A program made the position numbers and the translations under genes. Of a DNA stretch of 64,000 nt, positions 1 to 8,437 are shown piece after piece. Origin of the DNA: JAIOSM01 sp964565415 (GTDB lineage: Bacteria > Desulfobacterota > Desulfobacteria > Desulfobacterales > Desulfobacteraceae); the NCBI GenBank assembly GCA_964565415.1, contig CAZMEX010000001.1, positions 76,946 to 140,945 on the forward strand, in the 5' to 3' direction. A model generated the notes under the pieces. That model was not told the DNA's origin. It saw nothing but the letters and a program-made list of their open reading frames with translations, and ran no database searches. Within the stretch, counting starts at the first letter, position 1. The number at the start of each line of letters is the position of its first letter.

Positions 1-1
1 A

Positions 2-1153
2 AATGAGTTTAATGATGATTTAAAAGCAGAGCTGTTGGAAAATTCATCTAACATTATTAAAAGAGCACAACTTAACTCTGCCATTAAAGAAGATACCAAA
101 GCAGAAACAATAGAAGAGATCAAGGGTCAGATCACAGAGCTGAACAGCAAGAAATCACTTGTTGGTGATATAATTTCAGAAGATACTCTCTGGGCATGTA
201 CTACATGCCGTGCCTGTGAACAGGTTTGCCCTGTAACAATCGAGCATGTACCGCGCATAGTAGCACTTAGACAGGGACAAACCTTAATGGCAGGGGTCTA
301 CCCAAAAGAACTCAATGTTGCACTTAAAGGTCTTGAGAGAAATGGCAACCCATGGGGCATTGGATATGACAAACGTGCTGACTGGGCAGAGGGTCTAAAT
401 GTTAAGACCATGGCAGAAGATTCTAAAGTTGATTATCTTCTATGGGTTGGTTGTGCAGGCTCTTTTGATGATAGAACCAAGAAAGTAACAATTAGCCTTG
501 TTAAAATTCTTCAAAAAGCCAATATCAGTTTTGCAATCCTTGGTACCCAGGAAAAATGTACTGGAGATTTTGCAAGAAAAGTTGGTAATGAGATGCTCTA
601 TCAGATGATGGCAGAAGAGAATATTGCAACTCTCAATAGTTACAAGGTTAAAAAGATAATTGCTGCATGTCCCCATTGTCTAAATACACTCAAGCATGAA
701 TACCCCCAGATGGGTGGAGATTATGAAGTGATCCACCACACAGAGTTTATAAACCAGCTTGTAAAATCTGGCAGAATTACTCTAAACAAATCATTTGAAG
801 GTACACTTACATATCATGATCCATGTTATCTTGGACGATACAATTCAATCTACGATCAACCAAGATCACTTCTGAACTCTGTTTCAAAAGAAGGTCTAAA
901 AGAACTTGATCAGCACGGCAAAGAGAGCTTTTGCTGTGGTGCAGGCGGCGGAAGAATGTGGATGGAAGAGACAATAGGCAAAAGAATCAATAATGTGAGA
1001 GCCCAGGAAATAGTAGATAAAAAAGCTTCCACTGTAGCAGTAAGTTGTCCTTTCTGCCTAACCATGATCGAAGACGGCATGAAAGAACTTGCCCAGGAGG
1101 AGAATGTCAAAACACAGGACATCGCAGAACTGGTAGCAAATAATATGGCATAA
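2..1153 (+). CDS. HdrD-like Fe-S oxidoreductase, C-terminal part (5' end outside window)
   Basis: The frame is open from the first bases of the window, so the gene starts upstream; the 383 visible residues are the C-terminal half. They hold a CTTCRACEQVCP 4Fe-4S motif and then two CCG-type cysteine-rich domains (KCTGD and CPHC, then DPCYLGR and the signature CCGAGGG), as in HdrD and in the Fe-S oxidoreductases paired with electron transfer flavoproteins. In that family the missing N-terminal part is usually a membrane domain, and the protein passes electrons between ETF or thiol/disulfide donors and menaquinone. This specific role is inferred, since the upstream genes (possibly etfAB) cannot be seen. 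A strong terminator follows. Confidence 0.85.
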   Translation, partial: NEFNDDLKAELLENSSNIIKRAQLNSAIKEDTKAETIEEIKGQITELNSKKSLVGDIISEDTLWACTTCRACEQVCPVTIEHVPRIVALRQGQTLMAGVYPKELNVALKGLERNGNPWGIGYDKRADWAEGLNVKTMAEDSKVDYLLWVGCAGSFDDRTKKVTISLVKILQKANISFAILGTQEKCTGDFARKVGNEMLYQMMAEENIATLNSYKVKKIIAACPHCLNTLKHEYPQMGGDYEVIHHTEFINQLVKSGRITLNKSFEGTLTYHDPCYLGRYNSIYDQPRSLLNSVSKEGLKELDQHGKESFCCGAGGGRMWMEETIGKRINNVRAQEIVDKKASTVAVSCPFCLTMIEDGMKELAQEENVKTQDIAELVANNMA

Positions 1154-1189
1154 GCTTTCCTAAAGCCTGCCCAAAGTAAATAAATTTTA

Positions 1190-1229
1190 GCCCCTGTATC
1201 AATACAATTTGATGCAGGGGCTTTTTTTT
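1190..1229 (+). terminator. Rho-independent terminator
   Basis: The inverted repeat AGCCCCTG(T)ATC / GATGCAGGGGCT is followed by a run of eight T. It lies 36 bp past the stop codon of the Fe-S oxidoreductase and ends that operon. Confidence 0.9.
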
Positions 1230-1243
1230 GAATATCAATCTCC

Positions 1244-1273
1244 TTGACAAAAACAAATCTAAAATCCTATATT
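1244..1273 (+). promoter_or_regulatory. Candidate sigma-70 promoter of the decayed NTPase gene
   Basis: TTGACA (1244-1249) and TATATT (1268-1273) are separated by 18 bp, close to the consensus. They lie about 110 bp upstream of the first ATG of the NTPase remnant, with a perfect hairpin between promoter and start codon. Confidence 0.5.
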
Positions 1274-1311
1274 GACCATGTAAAAGACATTTATTGTCTC
1301 TTTTTGAGAAA

Positions 1312-1349
1312 AAGTTATAAAAACAAAAAATCTTTTGTTTTTATAACTT
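1312..1349. repeat. Perfect 17-bp inverted repeat with 4-nt loop
   Basis: AAGTTATAAAAACAAAA, the loop aatc, then its exact reverse complement. It lies between the candidate promoter and the start of the NTPase remnant. It has no GC core and no distinct T-run after it, so it is not a typical terminator. It could be an operator, an RNA hairpin in the 5' leader, or the end of a small mobile element. Confidence 0.75.
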
Positions 1350-1380
1350 AATAATGATTCTATGATTCACTGCGAGAATA

Positions 1381-2740
1381 ATGACAGAAGAATTTATTGA
1401 ACTTAATCGTGATTTTTGCCCCATTTCAAAGTGGGATGAGGTTGAACGTGTTGAAGATTTTCAAATGAGAATGGCATTGGGCTTGTCATCAATGGTTCAT
1501 TGGGATGATCTGCTTAAAGAACCTAGAATAATTATATTGGCAAAAGCTGGAGCTGGGAAAACTGATGAAATCAAAAATATTACAAAACAGATCAGGGCAA
1601 AAGGGAAACAAGCATTTTTTCTGCGATTGGAATATCTGAAAGATGATTTTGAATTGGCTTTCGAGGGTGCTCCTTACGGAGAATTCAGTGAACCCTCATA
1701 AAGCGATTTCTAAATTGGAATTATATTTGTCTGAGCTTTCTGACACCGGGAAAGCCACTGAATTAACCATGGGTTTCATTTCCAACCTTATTGGAGGAAG
1801 GCTCTCCCATTTTAGGAATATTGGTGAAAGATTTAAACAGGTAAAACATTTAGAAAAATATTTGGAAAAACTGTATCTTATGACGCACAAATATGTTTGT
1901 ATTGCTGATGATATTGCTAGAGCAGGGAACGGTGAATATATGCCTAAATTGCGAGAAGATGCTCAAGAAGCCAGAGAAATCCTATTATCAATGCTTAAAC
2001 AGATACCTGGAAAATCAACATTCCTTGCTTTGAAAAGAATTGCATCTGAGCTCTTCAATGAAAAAAACAGCTCTTGGATGCAAACGCATGCTAAAATCCG
2101 GGCAGAACAAGATGCTGACATAGGTGTGTGGAGCGTACAAAATGTCATTGATTTTGCAGACAATCAAGAACTTCAGCCAGGCAATGCAAAGCAACTGTTT
2201 GAATTATCTGTTACTCGATTCCTTGATTTCAAATACGAACTGGAAAATAATGAAGACAGCGTTGCTGCAACTTGGAAGAGAGAAACTGAAGAAACTAAAT
2301 TGCGTATCTTGATCGCTAAATGGCTACGTGATCACGCTCTCGGAAAATATTCAGTTTCTCAAGAGGAAGAACAAGCCGATGCCAAAAAACCTGATATTCG
2401 TATTCATAGCTCTGGACTTGATACACCAGTTCCAATTGAACTAAAAATTGTGGATAACTGGAGTGGTCCCAAATTATTTGAACGATTGGAAAATCAGCTT
2501 TGCAATGATTATCTTAGAGATTACAGGACAAAATACGGTATTTATATTCTTATATATCGAGGTGAAAAGAAAAAATGGGTGCATCCAACCAAAAAAAAGC
2601 AAATGAATTTTGCGAAATTAGTTGGAATGCTTCAACAACATGCTGAAGAATATATCCGAAATCGAGATGAGATATACGATGTAGCAGTTATTGAGATAGA
2701 TCTTACTGCACGGTTCAAGCCTGTGAGATTTAATGTTTGA
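1381..2740 (+). pseudogene. Decayed STAND/NACHT-like NTPase with C-terminal PD-(D/E)XK-like nuclease domain
   Basis: Two reading frames appear to belong to one former gene. The first (1381-1701) carries a Walker A motif AKAGAGKT at residues 54-61 preceded by an IIIL strand, and stops just after GAPYGEF. The second runs, in the +1 frame, from about 1690 to 2740 (about 350 residues) and looks like the C-terminal part of a large protein. It ends in a segment with PDIRI followed by IELKI, the PD...ExK pattern of restriction-type nucleases. No Walker B or sensor segment lies between the halves. Because the frames join within a few bases, I infer an internal deletion plus frame loss. Large STAND NTPases with nuclease domains often act in antiphage defence. 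The exact family is not identified. Confidence 0.6.
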
Positions 2741-2789
2741 TAAAAAAATATATTAATTCCAGCTTTTAATAGAAGAGAATTTAAATAGC

Positions 2790-3806
2790 ATGAATAACTC
2801 CCAACTTTTAATTTATAAATCTTCCAGAGGCAATATTAAAATAGATGTACGCCTGGAAAATGAGACCGTCTGGTTGACCCAGAAATTAATGGCTGAATTG
2901 TTTCAGGTAAAGCCTCAAAACATCACCATGCACCTGAAAAATATTTATGAAGAGGGGGAGCTGGAAGAAAAAACAACTTGTAAGGATTACTTACAAGTTC
3001 AAAAAGAGGGTAAACGTAAGATAAACCGGAAGCTAAGATTTTACAATCTTGATGCTATTATCTCCGTCGGTTACAGAATTAAATCACAAGTAGCAACTCA
3101 ATTTAGAATTTGGGCAACAAAAACACTCAAAGAATATATCATTAAAGGCTTCACCCTCAATGATGAACGTTTTAGAACCGGCGATTCCATGAATTATTTT
3201 AATGAATTGCAAGATAGACTCAGGGAAATTCGTCTGTCCGAGCGGCTCTTTTATCAGAAGATCAAAGATATCTACACAACTAGCATTGATTATGACCCAA
3301 CAGAAAAAAGAACTATTGAATTTTTTAAAGTAGTCCAAAACAAATTGCTTTGGGCAATTAGCAGACAAACAGCGGCTGAACTAATTTACAGAAGAGCAGA
3401 TGCCTCTTTGCCTCTAATGGGAATGCAGTCTTATGATAAAAGTAATAAGGGTAAAATCCTAAAAAGTGATGTTAGCATTGCTAAAAATTATCTGAACAAA
3501 GATGAGATAAAACTCCTTGGGTTACTGGTTGAACAATACCTTGCTTTTGCTGAAACTATGGCTCAGCAACACGCACCAATGTATATGAAAGATTGGATTG
3601 TCAGGCTGGATAATATCCTTCAAATGAATGGTCGTGAATTATTAACTAATGCCGGAAAAATCAGCCATGAAATGGCTTTAGAGAAATCTAATCTCGAATT
3701 GAAGAAATATAAAGAAGGCAGGAAGAGGGTCGCCCATGAAAGTAACTTAAAAGAGTTAGAAAGAGATATAAAGCAGATAGAAAACAAGAATAAAAAGAAG
3801 CCATAA
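2790..3806 (+). CDS. rhuM: RhuM family protein
   Basis: A 338-residue protein of the RhuM family, recognised from the N-terminal pattern with VWLTQKLMAELFQV, NITMHLKNIYEEGEL and then LDAIISVGYRIKS. The N-terminal half resembles a helix-turn-helix/KilA-N-like DNA-binding unit. The C-terminal half (after residue 150) is helical and ends in a Lys/Glu-rich tail. RhuM proteins were named from a Salmonella pathogenicity island and are common in mobile and defence islands; their biochemical function is not settled. It lies 50 bp after the decayed NTPase gene on the same strand, which supports an accessory patch. No RNA polymerase terminator is obvious after it. Confidence 0.85.
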   Translation: MNNSQLLIYKSSRGNIKIDVRLENETVWLTQKLMAELFQVKPQNITMHLKNIYEEGELEEKTTCKDYLQVQKEGKRKINRKLRFYNLDAIISVGYRIKSQVATQFRIWATKTLKEYIIKGFTLNDERFRTGDSMNYFNELQDRLREIRLSERLFYQKIKDIYTTSIDYDPTEKRTIEFFKVVQNKLLWAISRQTAAELIYRRADASLPLMGMQSYDKSNKGKILKSDVSIAKNYLNKDEIKLLGLLVEQYLAFAETMAQQHAPMYMKDWIVRLDNILQMNGRELLTNAGKISHEMALEKSNLELKKYKEGRKRVAHESNLKELERDIKQIENKNKKKP

Positions 3807-3878
3807 AATTATTACCAAAGATGATATATCATTGATATCCAGCTCACAGCGGATATGCGCAGTTTATTGTAAATAAAT

Positions 3879-5765
3879 TCAAAATCTGATATTTATTGAA
3901 GTGCCACCTGAATTCAGACAATCTTCCGGGGTGGTACATGCCTTGCACAGGCTTACGTCACCGGGGCATATATCAGTATCTTTTGGAATGACTTTGCAGC
4001 GTTTTGAGTTGATGGTGATTTTGAAATTATACCGCTCGGAAAATATTTTAATTCTCAGGAGATCAAACCCTCTTCCTCCTGCATTAAAATCATAGGGATT
4101 TTTTGTTGAATAGTTTATGGATGCTGGAGATTCAGTGGATTCAGGAGGGCTGAAATAATTTTCAAATATCAGGTGTAATTTCTCTTTTGTAAATCCAGTT
4201 CCATGATCTTTAATGGTTAAATCTACTAAATTGTCCCTGTTTTTTGTGGTGATCTCAATTCTGCTTTTATCCGGGGTGTTTTCTATTGCATTTCTTATAA
4301 CCCCTTTTAATACAGTGGTGAGGATTTCAGATGGAATGTTAATAGGGTTAGTTTTATTTATTTTGGTGGTTAAAATACATTTTCGATGCTTGAATTTTTC
4401 ATCCATCTCTCCAATCAAGTTGGTCAAATGCTCATCTAAAGCCAAAGTTTCAGATTGTATCTTTCTTGGACCAAAAAGCCTTGCAATGGTATCCTGGATG
4501 CTATTGATAATTTTATTGCTCTCGGTTTCATTTTCAATCAAGACTTCCAGTTCATCTTTGCATGCATCAAGAAGTCTGTTCAGCATATTATAGGCCTTAA
4601 GGTCATTTTCCTTTAACATGTCTGCAACTTCATATTGTATTTCTAAAATTCTTTGAAGATTTCTCTCTCCTCTTTTAAAATTTTTTTCAATTGCCTGGTT
4701 TTCAAGACCCAATGCTGAAAATTTTTTAAACAGCAGCTTCATGGACGCGCTCAAAACTGAAACAGGTGTTTTAAGTTCATGGGCAAGATGATGGATTACA
4801 TTTTCTTTTGCGCGATTCAATGTTTTGAGTTCTTTATATGATTTTTTGAGCTTTTCATGTATTCTCGTATTTTCAATGGGTAATGCAATTGTACTTGCAA
4901 CCATACTTAGAAGTTCAACATCTGTGTCATCAAATTCACCATGTTTTTTGTTAACAACAGAAACCACACCAATTGTGTCGCTTTTCAGTTTAATGGGAAC
5001 AGACAAGATACTTTTTGTAACAAGGTCTGTTTCATTGTCAACCTGTCGTAAGAAGTAAGAGCATTGAGAAACATCTGTGATGCAAATAGGTTCACCGGTT
5101 TTATAAACACGCCCGGAAACACCTTGATCTGCAGGGAATCTAATTTTTTTAAATTTTTTTTCAGATTCACGGTTTTTATAGTGGGCAGAAAAAAAATAGA
5201 GTTGATCTTTTGATTTGTCTGCAAGCAATATAAAAGAGCCTTCAATTGATATAAGTTTTTGAATCTCATTGTTCACAAAGGCGATGAGATTCCCAAGTTT
5301 TTTATATTGGTGAAGTGCCCTTGAGATTCTAAACATGATTTTATTGCTTTGGGCATTTCGGTTTTCATCTGTCATATCTCTCAGTATCAATACTTGCCCT
5401 GCAGGTTTGTCATCTTCATCATACAAGATTGAACCATTGATCAATATATCTAAAACTCTTTTGTCTTTGGTGTATCTCTGGGTTTCAAAGTCGTGGATTG
5501 AGCGGTTTTCAAATAACTTTTTTATGCCTTTTTTTGTCTGATCTATCAAGTGATCAGGAACAAACTTAATATTTTTTCCTTTTAACTCTTTCAGTGTCCA
5601 TCCAAAAATTTTTTCAAATGCAGGATTAACATATTCAACCTTATATTCAAGGGTCAGTGCAAGTACCGGGTCCGGAAGGAACTTTAAAAGCGTGTTGAGT
5701 CGTTGTTGTGCAAGATGGCTTTTTTGATATAATTGCCGGGTTGATAATTTGTTTTTTAATTCCAT
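3879..5765 (-). CDS. PAS-GAF sensor histidine kinase with Cys-rich C-terminus
   Basis: A 628-residue kinase with no clear membrane segment, so probably cytoplasmic. Order: PAS domain (about 25-135), GAF domain (about 145-300, with FPADQGVSGRVYKTGEP), coiled coil, a His-containing H-box HLAHELKTPVS (about 328), a long linker, then an HATPase domain with N-box NAIENTPD, G1-like DHGTGFTKE and G2-like GGRGFDLL. After the usual end of the ATPase fold there is a segment with five cysteines (C590, C600, C607, C610, C616). It has no adjacent response regulator, so its partner is unknown. It is convergent with rhuM and divergent from the TRAP operon. Confidence 0.9.
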   Translation of the reverse strand: MELKNKLSTRQLYQKSHLAQQRLNTLLKFLPDPVLALTLEYKVEYVNPAFEKIFGWTLKELKGKNIKFVPDHLIDQTKKGIKKLFENRSIHDFETQRYTKDKRVLDILINGSILYDEDDKPAGQVLILRDMTDENRNAQSNKIMFRISRALHQYKKLGNLIAFVNNEIQKLISIEGSFILLADKSKDQLYFFSAHYKNRESEKKFKKIRFPADQGVSGRVYKTGEPICITDVSQCSYFLRQVDNETDLVTKSILSVPIKLKSDTIGVVSVVNKKHGEFDDTDVELLSMVASTIALPIENTRIHEKLKKSYKELKTLNRAKENVIHHLAHELKTPVSVLSASMKLLFKKFSALGLENQAIEKNFKRGERNLQRILEIQYEVADMLKENDLKAYNMLNRLLDACKDELEVLIENETESNKIINSIQDTIARLFGPRKIQSETLALDEHLTNLIGEMDEKFKHRKCILTTKINKTNPINIPSEILTTVLKGVIRNAIENTPDKSRIEITTKNRDNLVDLTIKDHGTGFTKEKLHLIFENYFSPPESTESPASINYSTKNPYDFNAGGRGFDLLRIKIFSERYNFKITINSKRCKVIPKDTDICPGDVSLCKACTTPEDCLNSGGTSINIRF

Positions 5766-6010
5766 TTACAAGCCTTGAAAAATTATTTTTACTAATATAA
5801 ACACTTATACCTGTAATGTGTATGTTTTTTCAAGAAAAGATTGAATTTGCTTATGATTTTGCCAGTATTATTCAAATGGTAAGTTTAAATAAAACTCTTT
5901 TTTTTTGTACATAACCTGATATACTGTTGAAATATAATTTTTTAATACAATATAGCCTCCTGATAAAACAGAAGGTGAGCCTAGACAGAAATATAGGGAA
6001 ATTGAGCATT

Positions 6011-6886
6011 ATGCATCGTAAATTGAATATATTAAAAAGTCTCATCTTGGTTTTTGTTGCTTGCTGCATGCTTGCCTTGTCAGGTTGCTCTGCAATTGTC
6101 TCATCTGCTTTATCCGGCGTAGTGGATGATCTTTCCACAACAATACTTAATAGCAATGATCTTGAAATGGTGGAAGCAGGCGCTCCTGCATATCTTTTAA
6201 TGATTGACAGCTTTGTTAAAGAAGACTCTGACAATGCAGAGATGTTGATGTCTGCAGCACTCCTCTATACAGCTTATGCTGATACTTTTGTTAGCGATAA
6301 ACAAAGAGCTCGAAAATTAGCTGATAAAGCGTTTGATTATGCAAGCCGAGCTCTCTGTTCAAAAAATGCCAATGGCTGCTCTTTAAATCATATTGATTAT
6401 GAGAAATTTAAAACAGTGATCAGCAAAATGGATCATGACGATATTCCTCTCCTTTTCACCCTGGGCAGCTCATGGGCAAGCTGGATTAAAGCCAATAGTA
6501 ACGATTTTAATGCTGTAGCAGATATTTCACGTATTGAGATCATAATGGAGCGTGTTGTTGAGCTTGATGAAACCTATAAAGACGGCTCTGCATTGCTTTA
6601 TTTGGGAATGCTTGCCACTTTACTTCCACCTGCGCTGGGAGGGCAGCCTGAAAAAGGGCGACAATATTTTGAAAAAGCAATCAAAATCAGCCAGGGTAAA
6701 AATTTAATGATTAAAGTTGTCCTGGCAAAACAGTATGCAAGATTAATATTTGATCGTAAACTGCATGATAAACTGCTCAAGGATGTTCTAAAGGAAGACC
6801 CTGATGCTCCGGGCTATACACTTATTAATACATATGCTCAAAAAAAGGCAAAAGAGTTGCTGGAGAGTGCTGATGAGTATTTCTAA
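6011..6886 (+). CDS. tatT: TatT-family TRAP transporter accessory lipoprotein
   Basis: A 291-residue helical protein. The chosen ATG at 6011 gives a lipoprotein signal with lipobox LSGC; the frame is also open further upstream, but that would bury the signal. The rest is built from TPR-like helices (LLMSAALLYTAYAD, ALLYLGMLATLLPPALGG, ARLIF), the pattern of TatT/T-component proteins, which form periplasmic assemblies that dock TRAP substrate-binding proteins. It is the first gene of a TRAP operon and is followed after 31 bp by the substrate-binding subunit. Confidence 0.8.
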   Translation: MHRKLNILKSLILVFVACCMLALSGCSAIVSSALSGVVDDLSTTILNSNDLEMVEAGAPAYLLMIDSFVKEDSDNAEMLMSAALLYTAYADTFVSDKQRARKLADKAFDYASRALCSKNANGCSLNHIDYEKFKTVISKMDHDDIPLLFTLGSSWASWIKANSNDFNAVADISRIEIIMERVVELDETYKDGSALLYLGMLATLLPPALGGQPEKGRQYFEKAIKISQGKNLMIKVVLAKQYARLIFDRKLHDKLLKDVLKEDPDAPGYTLINTYAQKKAKELLESADEYF

Positions 6887-6917
6887 CCATATAATATAAT
6901 TATCTGCGGAGAAAATT

Positions 6918-7943
6918 ATGAAATTCAGATGCTGTTATTTTGTTTTCCTTAAAAAATTTCTATTGATGTTATCTATCCTTTTAGTTGCTTCCAATGGATA
7001 CTCTGTAACTTTTAAAATTGCTACAATTTCTCCTGAAGGTTCCATGTGGATGGTAAAAATGAGAGAAGGTGCAAAAAAAGTCCTTGAGAAAACAGATAAT
7101 CGTGTTCGTTTCAAATTTTACCCTGGTGGAGTAATGGGTAATGATAAAGATGTGTACCGTAAAATACGTATTAACCAGCTCCAGGGAGGAACATTTCCCG
7201 GTGGAGGTCTTACCAGATTTTTTCCAGGTTGCCAGATATATGGTCAGCTTATGAAATTCAGCTCAATTGCTGAAGTTAATTACGTAAGAAAATATATGGA
7301 TAAGTATATAGTTGATGGACTTGAAAAAGCAGGATTGATAACATTTGGACTGGCAGGAGGTGGGTTTGCCTATATTATGTCCACTGACCCTGTGGAAACT
7401 GTTCACGATTTACGCAGACAAAAGGTTTGGATACCTGATAATGGAGAAGTTATAACAGATGATATCAAGGCTTTTGGTATTAATCCAATTCCTCTGTCGC
7501 TGGTAAATGTAAAACCAAGTATGCAGACCGGGGTAATTGATACCATTGCAACATCTCCTGTGGGAGCTATTATTCTTCAGTGGCATACAGAGGTCAGTTA
7601 CTTGATTGATATGCCATTTGTATACCTTTTTGCTGCCCTTGCAATCAATAAAAAATCTTTTTTAAAAATTTCAGAGCAGGACAGAAAAGTTGTAAAAACT
7701 GAAATGGGAAAAGTTTTTAAAGAGATTGGAGAACAGAACATTATTGATAATAATAAAGCATTGCAAGCTTTAAAAAATCAGGGTATTAAATTTATTTCAC
7801 CATCTAAAGATGCTTTGAACGAATGGCGTTCCAGGGCAGCAAAAGGCTCAAAGCTGAAAATTAAATCAGGTGTTATAAATAAAGATGCTGCAGCATCCCT
7901 TGACAAATATATAGCTGAATATAAAGCTTCAAAAAAAGATTAA
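6918..7943 (+). CDS. TRAP transporter substrate-binding protein (DctP family)
   Basis: A 341-residue protein with an N-terminal signal segment (hydrophobic around residues 10-28) and the DctP fold: TFKIATISPEGSMW opens the first lobe, FYPGGVMGNDKDV is the typical first-lobe loop, and KVWIPDNGE lies at the hinge. It belongs to the subgroup found with TatT. The substrate cannot be deduced; DctP proteins usually bind carboxylates or related anions. It probably delivers substrate in the periplasm to the DctQM pair encoded 8 bp downstream. RBS GCGGAGAAA lies before the ATG. Confidence 0.88.
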   Translation: MKFRCCYFVFLKKFLLMLSILLVASNGYSVTFKIATISPEGSMWMVKMREGAKKVLEKTDNRVRFKFYPGGVMGNDKDVYRKIRINQLQGGTFPGGGLTRFFPGCQIYGQLMKFSSIAEVNYVRKYMDKYIVDGLEKAGLITFGLAGGGFAYIMSTDPVETVHDLRRQKVWIPDNGEVITDDIKAFGINPIPLSLVNVKPSMQTGVIDTIATSPVGAIILQWHTEVSYLIDMPFVYLFAALAINKKSFLKISEQDRKVVKTEMGKVFKEIGEQNIIDNNKALQALKNQGIKFISPSKDALNEWRSRAAKGSKLKIKSGVINKDAAASLDKYIAEYKASKKD

Positions 7944-7951
7944 TATTATAT

Positions 7952-8437
7952 ATGAAAAATAAGGTTATTACCCTGCTCCATAAAATAGAAGACAGCATCC
8001 TTATTGGAGTTTTATCATCCATGCTTTTAATGGCAGTCCTGCAAATTTTTTTGAGAAATTTTTTCTCTTCAGGTATTGTATGGGGGGATGCTTTTGTGCG
8101 AGTTCTTGTACTCTGGGTGGGTCTATTGGGAGCAATGATAGCAACCAGGAACAATAACCATATTAACATAGATATATTATCAAGATTTCTTCCGAAAAAA
8201 TCCAAGACTATTTCACAATTTATTGTTCAACTGTTTGCAGCTTTTGTATGTGCTGTCATGACATGGCTCTCTTTAAAATTTGTACTCATGGAGATGGGAT
8301 TTGGAATGAACGCATTTGCCAGTGTGCCTGCATGGGTGTGTGAAGCGATAATACCCATTGCCTTTGCAGTTATCTGTTTCAGATACTGCATATTATCAAC
8401 AACAAGCTTTTTAAATTTAATAAGATCAAAATCTTAA
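7952..8437 (+). CDS. TRAP transporter small permease subunit (DctQ family)
   Basis: A 161-residue protein with four predicted membrane helices (about 17-37, 46-66, 85-110 and 125-150). Its WGDAFVRVLVLWVGLLGA segment matches the DctQ family. It sits between the binding protein and the large permease. Its stop codon is directly followed by the ATG of the next gene, which indicates coupled translation. Confidence 0.88.
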   Translation: MKNKVITLLHKIEDSILIGVLSSMLLMAVLQIFLRNFFSSGIVWGDAFVRVLVLWVGLLGAMIATRNNNHINIDILSRFLPKKSKTISQFIVQLFAAFVCAVMTWLSLKFVLMEMGFGMNAFASVPAWVCEAIIPIAFAVICFRYCILSTTSFLNLIRSKS

